A DNA stretch of 64,000 nt, taken from the NCBI RefSeq assembly GCF_900156605.1, contig NZ_FTOA01000002.1, positions 682,001 to 746,000 of the forward strand, written 5' to 3'. This document shows positions 8,919 to 17,042 of this stretch, one piece after another (position 1 is the stretch's first letter; each line of letters begins with the position of its first letter). The translations under genes were made by a program, and so were the position numbers. The notes under the pieces were generated by a model. That model saw only the letters and a program-made list of their open reading frames with translations, did not search any database and was not told the origin of the DNA. The DNA is from Insolitispirillum peregrinum (GTDB lineage: Bacteria > Pseudomonadota > Alphaproteobacteria > Rhodospirillales > Rhodospirillaceae).

Positions 8919-8943
8919 ACAGGCCGTCGAGCAGGGTATGAAG

Positions 8944-8978
8944 AAACCGGACAGTCCTCACGGGCTGTCCGGTTTTTG
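8944..8978 (+). terminator. intrinsic terminator of accA
   Basis: AAACCGGACAG and CTGTCCGGTTTTT form an 11-bp stem with a T-tract, 25 bases past the accA stop. Confidence 0.9.
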
Positions 8979-9294
8979 TTTGTGGGGAATGCAAGACCAT
9001 GCAGACCCGGCTGCCCCCATTCTGCCATCTTCACATTAAACATACCTTATTTTAAACCCTTTTTGCGGGTAATCTCCCAGTGTCAAGCAGGTTTTATTGC
9101 TCGGGAAATGCTCTCTGTCGTGTCGCTTGCTGCTGGTTCCAGGCTTTCATTTGCCAATGAGTGGAGGCAGCAGCAGGCACAGAGTCGGCTTTCTTTCCTG
9201 ACATGACCTACCAGCGGGATGTACCGGGATATACCGATGGGCATCGTCTTGCTCGATGCCGAGGTGATGTAAAGATAACTTGGGGGTGAGGAAA
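8979..9294 (+). other. intergenic region before the exported TPR gene
   Basis: No gene seen. The region is more AT-rich than its surroundings around 9030-9065 and probably holds the promoter of the TPR gene. No confident hexamer pair was found. Confidence 0.4.
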
Positions 9295-10818
9295 ATGAGC
9301 GTCGTCCGCTATGCATGTCGGGTTGGACTGGTTGTTGCCACCTGTTCGCTTTTCGCTCCTTTGGCGCTGGCGAAAGATGGTGATGGGAACCGTTCACATT
9401 CGCCTAATATAGCAAGCATTATTTATAGTAATAATATAAAAAGTACGCGTTTGTATGAGGACGGCAAGTATCAAGAGGCATTGACGCTGGCCGAGTATAC
9501 TTTGAAGAAAGCGGAAGCTGAACTTGGCGAGAATGATCGAAATACCCTGACCAGCCTCCAGAATTTGGCAGTTTTTTACGGAACCCTGAATCGCTATGAA
9601 GAGGCTGCGGCCATGAGCGAAAAAGCTCTGGCGGCGAGAGAGCGCACATTGGGCCATGACGCGCCTGACACCATAAAAAGCATGAACAATCTGGCATATA
9701 TTTACAGTAAGCTCGGTCGCGATAAAGAGTCTGAGCAACTGTATCTGCGGTCCATAGATTTAATGAAGGGAGATATTAGCCGTTACAAAGAAAAGATCGA
9801 AGATAATGTGCGGGCACTAGGGATAATGTATGAAAGCGCTGGCCGCTATGATGATGCTGAAAATATTTACACAATAGTAAATAATGAAAAATTTGAGCCA
9901 AATGGCGATATAAACAACATGTATTTTGAGCATGACATGTATTCTGCTGATTTGTATACGAAACAGGGGCGCTATGGTGAAGCGGAGGTTCTCTATGATC
10001 AGATGTATGATAAATATGGGAAAGGTCTCCTGCATCATGATCCATTGTCGATGTGGGTCTTAAGAAGTTTGTCGACGTTTTATTACAAGATGGCCCGCTA
10101 TCAAGAGGCCGAAGTCCTGGCCTTGCGGGTTCTGGAGGAGAGCGAGAGGCAATCCGCGTTTCTGCTCCCTGAATTCAGGGAACAGGACCGTGAGTATCGC
10201 CGTAACTCGCCCGCAACTTTGAGATATGTTATTGATTTGGCACATATTTATGTGGCCGAGGGGCGTCTTGACGAGGCTGAAAAGCTGTATCAGCGAGCCC
10301 TCAAGAGGTATAAGGACGACAAGGTCGAATCTGTCTACATCACTGCCTATCTGGAAAATGTCCATCGAAAGCAGGGGCGCCCCTCTCATCTCGAACAGGC
10401 ATTGAGAGCAGCTCTGGCGTTGAATGAACGCAGGTTTGGGCGGGAAGCCCAGAGCACTCTGAGCTGGGTCAATCGTCTGGCGCGCTTTTATCGTGAAGAG
10501 GGCCAGCCTCAGAAGGCCAAACCTTTATACGAACGAGCGCTGGAAGGGGCGGAGCGTGTGCTGGGGCACCATAACCCTGTCACACTGGATGGCCTTGACG
10601 GTCTGGCGTACGTCTATCAGAGCGAAGGGCGCCTTGATCAGGCCGAAGCACTGTATGTGCGAGCGGTTGGCTCGCGCGAGCGTGTGCTGGGAAGCAATCA
10701 CCCTGACACGCAGGAGAGCCTGAAGGGGTTGGTCAGCTTGTATCAAGGCCAGGGGCGCGCTGCCGATGCCGAACAGCTCCTGAAGCGTTTTCCGCAACGA
10801 CACGGTGGCAAGAGGTAG
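9295..10818 (+). CDS. exported tetratricopeptide-repeat protein (CHAT-less paralogue)
   Basis: A 507-residue protein with a Sec signal peptide (hydrophobic VGLVVATCSLFAPLALA, cleavage expected after ALA-26) and kinesin-light-chain-type TPR units. Residues ~50-75 (LAEYTLKKAEAELG) match the same region of the TPR-CHAT protein encoded at 12267, and the last units (RALEGAERVLGHHNPVTL, VRAVGSRERVLGSNHPDT) follow its 42-residue pattern, but no CHAT domain follows. ATG 9295 has GAGGAAA upstream. The stop TAG is the first three bases of a family-A repeat, so the gene may have been shortened or recombined there. Its 5' half is clearly AT-richer than neighbouring genes. Its role is unknown; a scaffold or regulator of the CHAT protein is a guess. 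Confidence 0.8.
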   Translation: MSVVRYACRVGLVVATCSLFAPLALAKDGDGNRSHSPNIASIIYSNNIKSTRLYEDGKYQEALTLAEYTLKKAEAELGENDRNTLTSLQNLAVFYGTLNRYEEAAAMSEKALAARERTLGHDAPDTIKSMNNLAYIYSKLGRDKESEQLYLRSIDLMKGDISRYKEKIEDNVRALGIMYESAGRYDDAENIYTIVNNEKFEPNGDINNMYFEHDMYSADLYTKQGRYGEAEVLYDQMYDKYGKGLLHHDPLSMWVLRSLSTFYYKMARYQEAEVLALRVLEESERQSAFLLPEFREQDREYRRNSPATLRYVIDLAHIYVAEGRLDEAEKLYQRALKRYKDDKVESVYITAYLENVHRKQGRPSHLEQALRAALALNERRFGREAQSTLSWVNRLARFYREEGQPQKAKPLYERALEGAERVLGHHNPVTLDGLDGLAYVYQSEGRLDQAEALYVRAVGSRERVLGSNHPDTQESLKGLVSLYQGQGRAADAEQLLKRFPQRHGGKR

Positions 10819-10884
10819 AGCATTGTGCGAAAAGTGGGAACCGGTTTTCGCAAAAACAATGTGGCAGAACAAAAGGTTAGAGCA
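10816..10884 (+). repeat. family-A intergenic repeat, copy 1
   Basis: Begins TAGAGCATTGTGCGAAAAG and contains an imperfect palindrome around GGAACCGGTT, ending in AAAAGGTTAGAGCAG. Other copies lie at 15862 and, inverted, at 30851. Its first three bases are the TAG stop of the TPR gene. Confidence 0.8.
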
Positions 10885-10903
10885 GCGTTCCCGTGTCCGG
10901 TCA

Positions 10904-11078
10904 GAGTACACGACAGTTTGAAAACAAGAGCGGGCTGCCGACCGGACCTGCTCGGGGCCTGAGGCCCCGAACCCCAATTTTTTCTTTTACAATCAAAGGC
11001 ATGGGGTCTGGGGCCTGAAGGCCCCGGCGAGGTGTGGAGCAGCGCTCCACGTCCTTGTTCCCAAACTATCGGGTACTG
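10904..11078 (+). repeat. family-C intergenic repeat, copy 1
   Basis: Starts AGTACACGACAGTTTG and ends with an imperfect inverted version (CCAAACTATCGGGTACTG). Inside are GC-rich palindromes (GGGGCCTGAGGCCCC; GGGGCCTGAAGGCCCC) and GGTGTGGAGCAGCGCTCCAC. Related copies lie at 15950 and 39420. No coding capacity. Confidence 0.75.
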
Positions 11079-11115
11079 TGACGTCCGGTTTAACCTACGC
11101 CGATCTGGCGACCAC

Positions 11116-11826
11116 TCAGGGCGTGCAAAGCGCCACAGTGGAGTTGATTACCTTGATCCCCTGCACGTCCTGCAACGGCAAAATATAGACATCAGGCGGC
11201 TTGCCTTTCTGGCTTTCATAGCCGGGGTACACGTACAAGGCCTTGCGGTCCATGAACAGCTTGCGCAGGCAGGTACTGGTGGCTTTCTCACCGAGCAGTT
11301 CGGCGGCGGCGGAGTCCTTTTTAAGGCTCAGCACGACGCGGGGAAAATTCTGGTATCCCTTGTCCACCAGCCAGTGAACCTGCTTGATGGCACGATCGGC
11401 TCCCAACCGGGCGGCCCCGGTGATCCCGCCAGCGGCCAGCATGACCAGCATCAGCGCCAACCCCAGCCGAAACATCGCTGTCGGTCGCCAGAGGATCAGG
11501 AACGAGGCTGCGATCAGGGCAACAATCAGCCCGCAGAGCAACAAAATCTGCCAACCATCGCGGAAGACCCACACCGCATAGGCGAGAATGCTTTCCTGTG
11601 CCAGACCATCCATGGCCGACAGGTTGAGGCCAAATTCGGCAAAGAAACGGTCAGCGTAGGACCATCCGGCAATCCAGATCATCGCCACGACGGTTGCAAC
11701 CAGAAAGCCACTCTCCAGCAGGGGTTTGAGCACATCGGCCATCGTGCGCGTTGCCGCAGCCGGTGGCTGGTCCGGCGGTCCGGGCGGGTCTGCCGGTGGG
11801 GGGGAAGATGTGTCGGGAGAGGTCAT
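11116..11826 (-). CDS. hypothetical membrane protein, probably three transmembrane helices
   Basis: A 236-residue protein not assigned to a family. It has a Pro-rich N-terminus (residues 1-26), then three hydrophobic segments at about residues 40-56, 91-112 and 118-137, and a soluble C-terminal domain (about 140-236) containing RKLFMDRKALYVYPGYES and two Cys. It overlaps the upstream Cys-rich exported gene by four bases (ATGA), so the pair is an operon running divergently from the TPR-CHAT gene 440 bases away. Function unknown; proximity suggests a partner or target of the CHAT protein. Confidence 0.65.
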   Translation of the reverse strand: MTSPDTSSPPPADPPGPPDQPPAAATRTMADVLKPLLESGFLVATVVAMIWIAGWSYADRFFAEFGLNLSAMDGLAQESILAYAVWVFRDGWQILLLCGLIVALIAASFLILWRPTAMFRLGLALMLVMLAAGGITGAARLGADRAIKQVHWLVDKGYQNFPRVVLSLKKDSAAAELLGEKATSTCLRKLFMDRKALYVYPGYESQKGKPPDVYILPLQDVQGIKVINSTVALCTP

Positions 11827-12179
11827 GGCTTTTGCAGTCCTCGCGGGATGTCATTATCCTCGCCCCCAGTCGGCAGAGGATCGCAAGGGTTGCAGCTGAG
11901 CTTTCCTTCGGCGAGGCGGGTAAAAGTATCTGGTTTTTCAATGGAAGCCCGCTCGTTGCTGTGCAGCGGGTCTATGCGGCAGGCAACATCCTCGCGATTC
12001 TGCCCCGGAATGGGCTGGGCATCACAGCCGTAATAGACGATGGAGCCGCTGTCCGGGTGTTGCAGGCAGAAACACTGCCCTGCCGCTGTGGCGGGGGTGT
12101 TGATGAGATTGGTGGACAGCAGGAGACAGGCAGCCAAGCCCGGCAGAAGGGGTGCGAAATAACCTTTGGATGTTTTCAT
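11823..12179 (-). CDS. small exported Cys-rich hypothetical protein
   Basis: A 118-residue protein with an N-terminal signal peptide (MKTSKGYFAPLLPG then a hydrophobic LAACLLLSTNLI, likely cleaved after the following Ala-rich ATAA) and six Cys in the mature part (CFC, YYGC, VAC, SCNPC), consistent with disulfides or metal binding outside the cytosol. A lipobox is not clear. ATG 12179 is preferred over 12188 because GGGG lies about 10 bases upstream. Only about 90 bases separate it from the divergent TPR-CHAT start, so they may share a regulatory region. Confidence 0.65.
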   Translation of the reverse strand: MKTSKGYFAPLLPGLAACLLLSTNLINTPATAAGQCFCLQHPDSGSIVYYGCDAQPIPGQNREDVACRIDPLHSNERASIEKPDTFTRLAEGKLSCNPCDPLPTGGEDNDIPRGLQKP

Positions 12180-12266
12180 GATTGCCATACCCCATACAAG
12201 ATAGTACCCCTGCTACATCTCATGAATTTATTGTCATGGAAAGAAAACTTTAAGGTGGGGGCGGGG

Positions 12267-15200
12267 ATGCGTGCTGATCGTTGGTTCAGGGTGTTGGCTC
12301 TGGGGTGCACCCTCCTTGCTACTCCGGCTTTGGCTGGTGATGCGGTGGATGACATCAGGCAGGCCAATGCACAGGTTGTTGCGCTCTATCGGGCTGGACA
12401 ATATCAGCAAGGGGTGGTGCTGGCGGAGGCCACCCTGAAAAAGGCCGAGGCTGAACTGGGGCCGGAGCATTCTGGTACGCTGGCCGTAGTCAACAGCCTG
12501 GCTAGGCTGTATCAGAGACAAGGCCGCTACGGTGATGCCGAGAAATTATTTTGGCGGGCAGAGAAGGGAATGGAGAGCGTATTGGGGCTAATGCATCCCG
12601 ACACTCTGGTCATCATCAATAATTTGGCAGGACTTTATCAGAGTACAGGACGCTACAGTTATGCGGAGTCACTATATCAGTCGATGCTGGAGGCACAGGA
12701 GCGTGTTCTTGGCCGAGAGCATCCAGATACGCTGACTACAGTCAACAATCTGGCAGGCCTGTATGAAGACCAAGGTCGCTACGGCGATGCCGAGCCGCTG
12801 CACCAGCGGGCGCTGGAGGTGCGGGAGCGAGTGCTTGGTCGCGAGCACCCCGAGACTCTGACCAGTGTCAACGATCTGGCAGGTCTTTACGTAAGCCAAG
12901 GCCGCTACGGCGATGCCGAGCCGCTGTACAAGCGGGCGTTGGAGGCGCGGGAGCGTGTTTCGGGGCGGGAGCATCCGGCTACGCTGAGCAGCGTCAACAA
13001 TCTGGCGTTTCTCTATCAGAGCCAAGGCCGCTACAGCGATGCCGAGCGGCTGTACCAGCGGGCGCTGGAGGTGCGGGAGCGAGTGCTTGGTCGCGAGCAT
13101 CCCAAGACTCTGACCAGTGCCAACAATTTGGCAGGCCTCTACAACAGCCAAGGCCGCTACGGCGATGCCGAGCGGCTGTACCGGCGAGCGCTGGAGGCGC
13201 GGGAGCGTATTCTGGGCCGCGAGCATCCGGATACGTTGGGCAGCGTCAACAATCTGGCAGGCCTTTACAGGAGCCAAGGCCGCTACGGCGAGGCCGAGCT
13301 GCTGTACCAGCGGGTACTGGAGGCGAGTGAGCGTGTTCTTGGCCGAGAGCATCCGGATACGCTGGGCAGTGTCAACAATCTGGCTGATATTTATGAGAGC
13401 CAAGGCCGCTATGGCGATGCTGAGGCATTGTTCTTACGAGTGCTCGGTGCCATGGGGCATATACTCGGTCGTGAGCATCCCAGCACCTTGACCACCACCA
13501 GTAATCTGGCAGGCTTGTATGATAGCCAAGGCCGTTACGGTGATGCTGAACAACTATACCAGAGAGTGTTAGATGTGCGAGAGCGTGTTCTGGGGCGCGA
13601 GCATCCAGGTACGCTGATCAGCCTCAATAATTTAGCAGCGATTTATGTAAAACAGAGCCGCGATGGCGATGCTGAGCCGCTGTTCCTGCGGGTATTGGAA
13701 GTGCAGGAGCGTGTTCTTGGCCGCGAGCACCCGGATACGCTGAGCAGCGTCAACAATCTGGCATCTCTTTATGAGAGCCAAGGCCGCTATGGCGATGCCG
13801 AGCCGCTGTTCCAGCGGGTGCTGGAGGCGAGTGAGCGTGTTCTTGGCCGAGAGCATCCGGATACGCTGATCAGCGTCAACAATCTGGCTGCTCTGTATGA
13901 TAGCCAAGGCCGCTACAGCGATGCCGAGCCGCTGTTCCAGCGGGCGTTGGAGGTGCGGGAGCGTGTTCTGGGCCGCGAGCATCCGGATACACTGAGCAGC
14001 GTCAACAATCTGGCTGCTCTGTATGATAGCCAAGGCCGCTACGGCGATGCCGAGCCGCTGTACCAGCGGGCGCTGGAGGCGCGGGAGCGTGTTCTGGGGC
14101 GCGATCATCCGGATACGATTGGTGTTCGGATCAATCAGGCGATGCTGTTCCTCCAGACACACCGAGCAGATGAAGCGCTGGCGGCCTTTCGGACTGTGGA
14201 TAGCGATCTGTCCTCCTGGCTCGGCATTCAAACCCGTACCACCCGTTCCGATGCCATTCGGCGGCAACTGCTGGCCCAAAACAGTGGCGCCCAGAACGTC
14301 GTTTTCAGCCTTGCCGTCGCCAAGGGTGATCTAACCGCAGTGCAATTTGCCGCTGACTTGACACTGCGCTGGAAAAAACGGCTGGCCCCCGATGATGCGC
14401 GGTTGAACGCCTTGGCGCGGCAGAGTCCTGACCCTCAGGTGGCCGAGGCGGTCAAGGCCCTTGGTAACAGTCGTGGTCAGTTGTCAAACGCTGCGCTCAA
14501 TCCCGATCTCTCGTCTGCGCAAAAGGAAAATCTGCGCAAGCAGTATGAAGAGGCTGAAGCCAAACTGCGGGCCTTGTTACCGGCTTACCGGACCTTTCAG
14601 ACAGCACAAGATGCGACCAGTGCGGAGGTACAGGCAAAGCTGCCTGTCGGGGCGGCCCTGATCGAATACCGCTTTTTCAAGCCATATGATTTTGACGCCC
14701 GAGAGTTCGGGGACCAGCACCTGTTGGCGGTGGTGATCCGGCCCGATGGGGCACCGACCGTGCATGATCTTGGCGATGCACAGGCGATCAACAGTCTGGT
14801 CAACGGGATCATTGACCCGCAACAGGATGCCGCATCGTTCCACAGCAACGCGCGGCAGGGCTATGGCCGGCTGCTGGCCCCCTTGCAGGCTGTGCTGAAG
14901 GACGTCAAGACGGTATACATCGCCCCGGATGGCCTGTTGCACATGATGCCCTTTGATATCCTGACGGCCCCCGACGGGAAGATGATGATCCAGAAAATGC
15001 CGGTTCACATGGTGCAAACCGGCCGGGATCTGGTGGCGACCCCGTCAGCTGAGACCGCCACGGGACTGGTGGCGGTGGGGGATGTTGACTTTGGCCCCAT
15101 ACCGCCCGAAGAGGAACAGAAAACACAGGTGATGCTCTTTGACCCACTGGAGAAGAGTGGCTCCGAAGTTGAAAAGATTGCGGGGCGTTATGAAACATAC

Positions 15201-15785
15201 CGCGACGGCGAGTCCCGCACCCTGCTGAGGGATACGGGGGCTACCGAAACGGCGCTGCGCTCCCTGCCGCAGCCTCCTCGTGTCCTGCACCTTGCCACCC
15301 ATGCCTATTACTCGGATGCGGGCACCATGGCGGATGATCCATTGCTGCAATCGGGCATTGCCTTGTCCGGAGCGAACCTCAACGCCAGCAAGAATGCGCC
15401 GATAACGCAGGACAACGGCATTCTGCATGCATCGGAAGCGCAGACACTGAACCTGTCGGGGACGGAACTGGTGGTCCTGTCCGCCTGTGACAGTGGCAAG
15501 GGGGCGGTGGATTACTCGGAAGGGCTGGAGGGCTTGCCCCGGGCCTTGTATGTCGCCGGGGCGAAGAACGTTCTGGTGGCCCTGTGGCCGATTTATGACG
15601 GGCGGACGCGGGACTTCATGTTCGACTTTTACCGGGCCTGGCTGGGGCAGGAGCACAGCGACCCGGCAGCCGCCTTGCGGCAGACCAAGCTGCAGTCCCT
15701 TGAAAAAGCGGGCCAGCGCCCGAGTGGTCTCCCTGCATGGGCAGCGTTTGTCCTGTTTGAAGGGGCGGGGGCGAGCGGAAGATGA
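12267..15785 (+). CDS. exported TPR-CHAT protein (caspase-like protease with KLC-type repeats)
   Basis: A 1172-residue protein. A signal peptide covers residues 1-23 (basic MRADRW, hydrophobic core, TPALA cleavage). Thirteen full 42-residue TPR units plus a partial fourteenth span residues 65 to ~640, each with the pattern GREHPDTL..VNNLA.LY..QGRYGDAE.L..RALE.RERVL. A linker with a charged helix follows (about 740-790), then a CHAT domain (about 830-1172) with the catalytic dyad His1012 in LHLATHAYY and Cys1074 in VVLSACDSGKG, followed by LPRALYVAGAKNVLVALWPI. CHAT domains are separase/caspase-like Cys proteases. ATG 12267 is chosen for its AAGGTGGGG site and the signal peptide; an upstream open frame reaches 11751 but overlaps the divergent gene. 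Substrate unknown; no gRAMP or CRISPR genes are nearby, so this is not Craspase. Confidence 0.88.
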   Translation: MRADRWFRVLALGCTLLATPALAGDAVDDIRQANAQVVALYRAGQYQQGVVLAEATLKKAEAELGPEHSGTLAVVNSLARLYQRQGRYGDAEKLFWRAEKGMESVLGLMHPDTLVIINNLAGLYQSTGRYSYAESLYQSMLEAQERVLGREHPDTLTTVNNLAGLYEDQGRYGDAEPLHQRALEVRERVLGREHPETLTSVNDLAGLYVSQGRYGDAEPLYKRALEARERVSGREHPATLSSVNNLAFLYQSQGRYSDAERLYQRALEVRERVLGREHPKTLTSANNLAGLYNSQGRYGDAERLYRRALEARERILGREHPDTLGSVNNLAGLYRSQGRYGEAELLYQRVLEASERVLGREHPDTLGSVNNLADIYESQGRYGDAEALFLRVLGAMGHILGREHPSTLTTTSNLAGLYDSQGRYGDAEQLYQRVLDVRERVLGREHPGTLISLNNLAAIYVKQSRDGDAEPLFLRVLEVQERVLGREHPDTLSSVNNLASLYESQGRYGDAEPLFQRVLEASERVLGREHPDTLISVNNLAALYDSQGRYSDAEPLFQRALEVRERVLGREHPDTLSSVNNLAALYDSQGRYGDAEPLYQRALEARERVLGRDHPDTIGVRINQAMLFLQTHRADEALAAFRTVDSDLSSWLGIQTRTTRSDAIRRQLLAQNSGAQNVVFSLAVAKGDLTAVQFAADLTLRWKKRLAPDDARLNALARQSPDPQVAEAVKALGNSRGQLSNAALNPDLSSAQKENLRKQYEEAEAKLRALLPAYRTFQTAQDATSAEVQAKLPVGAALIEYRFFKPYDFDAREFGDQHLLAVVIRPDGAPTVHDLGDAQAINSLVNGIIDPQQDAASFHSNARQGYGRLLAPLQAVLKDVKTVYIAPDGLLHMMPFDILTAPDGKMMIQKMPVHMVQTGRDLVATPSAETATGLVAVGDVDFGPIPPEEEQKTQVMLFDPLEKSGSEVEKIAGRYETYRDGESRTLLRDTGATETALRSLPQPPRVLHLATHAYYSDAGTMADDPLLQSGIALSGANLNASKNAPITQDNGILHASEAQTLNLSGTELVVLSACDSGKGAVDYSEGLEGLPRALYVAGAKNVLVALWPIYDGRTRDFMFDFYRAWLGQEHSDPAAALRQTKLQSLEKAGQRPSGLPAWAAFVLFEGAGASGR
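12459..14096 (+). repeat. 126-bp tandem repeat encoding 13 TPR units
   Basis: Period of 126 bases (42 codons), 13 units. Long tracts such as CAAGGCCGCTACGGCGATGC recur almost unchanged, and units 11-13 are particularly alike, pointing to recent duplication or conversion. The reading frame is preserved throughout. Confidence 0.9.
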
Positions 15786-15861
15786 TGCGGCTGATGACAT
15801 TGGGCGGGCCAATGCACCCGCAGGAACGGACGTTTGGCCCGGATCATCCCGATACGCGGGA
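15781..15861 (+). pseudogene. remnant of another TPR(-CHAT) gene
   Basis: In one frame the DNA reads DDAADDIGRANA, like the first mature residues of the TPR-CHAT protein (DAVDDIRQANA). A different frame then reads QERTFGPDHPDT, like the repeat junction QERVLGREHPDT. So a short 5' piece and a repeat piece are fused with loss of the middle and a frameshift. The remnant overlaps the last bases of the intact gene and ends at a family-A repeat. Confidence 0.6.
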
Positions 15862-15932
15862 TAGAGCGTTGTGCGAAAAGCGGGAACCGGTTCTCGCAAA
15901 AACAATGCAACAAAACAAAAGATTAGATCAGC
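15862..15932 (+). repeat. family-A intergenic repeat, copy 2
   Basis: TAGAGCGTTGTGCGAAAAG at its left end, the GGAACCGGTT palindrome, and AAAAGATTAGATCAG at its right end align with copy 1 at 10816 with few changes. It directly abuts the TPR remnant. Confidence 0.78.
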
Positions 15933-15949
15933 GTGCCTGCGTCAGCTCA

Positions 15950-16100
15950 CAGTACACGACAGTTTGGGGACAAGGACGTGGAGCGCTGCTCCACACCTCG
16001 CTGGGGCTCCAGACCCCATTCCTTTGATTATAAAAGATGGGGGTTCGGGGCCTCAGGCCCCGAATGGGGTTGGGCGATAGCCCATTCTTTTCCACCAACT
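15950..16100 (-). repeat. family-C intergenic repeat, copy 2, interior inverted
   Basis: It begins with AGTACACGACAGTTTG as in copy 1, but the interior (GGAGCGCTGCTCCACACCTCG, then the GGGGCCTCAGGCCCC palindrome) runs in the opposite order to copy 1. The right boundary is vague; similar GGGGCC palindromes continue to about 16195. The whole 15786-16198 stretch has no gene. Confidence 0.65.
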
Positions 16101-16198
16101 GTCCTGTGGCGCCAAGTTTAACGTACGCTGGTCCAGCGTGATTCCCCTGATCATCTTTTATGAAAAACGGAGCCGGGGCCTTCTGGCCCCAACTCCCG

Positions 16199-16217
16199 CT
16201 GTTCGCGCAATGCTCTA
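16199..16217 (-). repeat. family-A repeat end at the FAH-gene stop
   Basis: On the minus strand TAGAGCATTGCGCGAACAG matches the family-A end TAGAGCATTGTGCGAAAAG with two differences. Its TAG is the stop codon of the FAH-family gene. Confidence 0.6.
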
Positions 16218-17042
16218 AACCGTGGTTTGCTCCATTTCGCCCAGGCCGTCGATGCCCAGTCGCATGACATCACCGCGCTGCAGGTAAACGCCCTTGCCGA
16301 GGCCGACACCCGGCGGAGTCCCGGTGGTGATCAGATCCCCCGGCAGCAGCTCCATGAACTGGCTGAGATAGCTGATGATTTCAGCGATCGGGAACAGCAT
16401 GTCGGCGGTGCTGCTGTCCTGCTTCATCTCGCCATTGACCGACAGCCACAGCCGCAGGGCTTGCGGGTCCGGCACGTCGTCCGCCGTCACCAGAACCGGT
16501 CCGAGGGGGCAGAAGCCGGGGTAGCTTTTGGCCTTGATCCACTGGCCGCCGCGCTCGATCTGGTAGTCCCGTTCCGAAACATCGTTGCAGACGGTGTAGC
16601 CCGCAACGCAGGACAGGGCATCCTGCTCGCTGACATGCAGGGTCCGCCGACCGATCACCACCGCCAGTTCGACTTCCCAATCGGTTTTGGTGGAACCGGG
16701 GGGGATGCGTACCGGGTCAAAGGGGCCACTGAGGGCGCTGGTATGTTTGGAAAAGACCACCGGCTCGCTGGGCAGGGCCATCCCGGCTTCGAGGGCGTGG
16801 GCCTTGTAGTTCAGGCCGATGCACAGCAGGTTGGCGGGCAGCAGTGGCGCTCCCAGACGGACATCGGCGGGAACGGCGGGCAGCGAGGCCGGGTCGATGG
16901 CACGCAGCCGGTCGAGCAGGGCAAACGAGAGGGTGGCAGCGGTAAAGTCACTGACCACAGCAGACAGGTCGCGGATGGTGCCGCTGGCGTCCAGCAGGCC
17001 GGGCTTTTCGCTTCCGGCGGGGCCAAAGCGCAGCAGTTTCAT
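16215..17042 (-). CDS. fumarylacetoacetate hydrolase (FAH) family protein
   Basis: A 275-residue member of the FAH superfamily, which cleaves or isomerises 2-hydroxy-dienedioate, acylpyruvate or ureidoglycolate-like compounds with a divalent metal. The core shows LLCIGLNYKAHALE, the metal ligands in DWEVELAVVIG and the Asp in VCNDVSERDYQ, IKAKSYPGFCPLGP and the GDLITTGTPPGVG loop. The N-terminal ~70 residues are the usual beta cap. Substrate cannot be fixed from sequence; no aromatic-degradation genes are adjacent. The stop codon is the TAG of a repeat end. Confidence 0.85.
   Translation of the reverse strand: MKLLRFGPAGSEKPGLLDASGTIRDLSAVVSDFTAATLSFALLDRLRAIDPASLPAVPADVRLGAPLLPANLLCIGLNYKAHALEAGMALPSEPVVFSKHTSALSGPFDPVRIPPGSTKTDWEVELAVVIGRRTLHVSEQDALSCVAGYTVCNDVSERDYQIERGGQWIKAKSYPGFCPLGPVLVTADDVPDPQALRLWLSVNGEMKQDSSTADMLFPIAEIISYLSQFMELLPGDLITTGTPPGVGLGKGVYLQRGDVMRLGIDGLGEMEQTTV

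Noticed and set aside
11751-12266. N-terminal extension of the TPR-CHAT frame
   Set aside because: It overlaps the divergent exported and membrane genes, whereas ATG 12267 has a ribosome site and a proper signal peptide.
12459-14096. CRISPR-like array from the regular repeats
   Set aside because: The period is 126 bases with no spacers, and each unit codes for a TPR in a continuous frame.
12267-15785. Type III-E CRISPR (Craspase) component
   Set aside because: There is no gRAMP, cas gene or array in the window, and the protein has a signal peptide.
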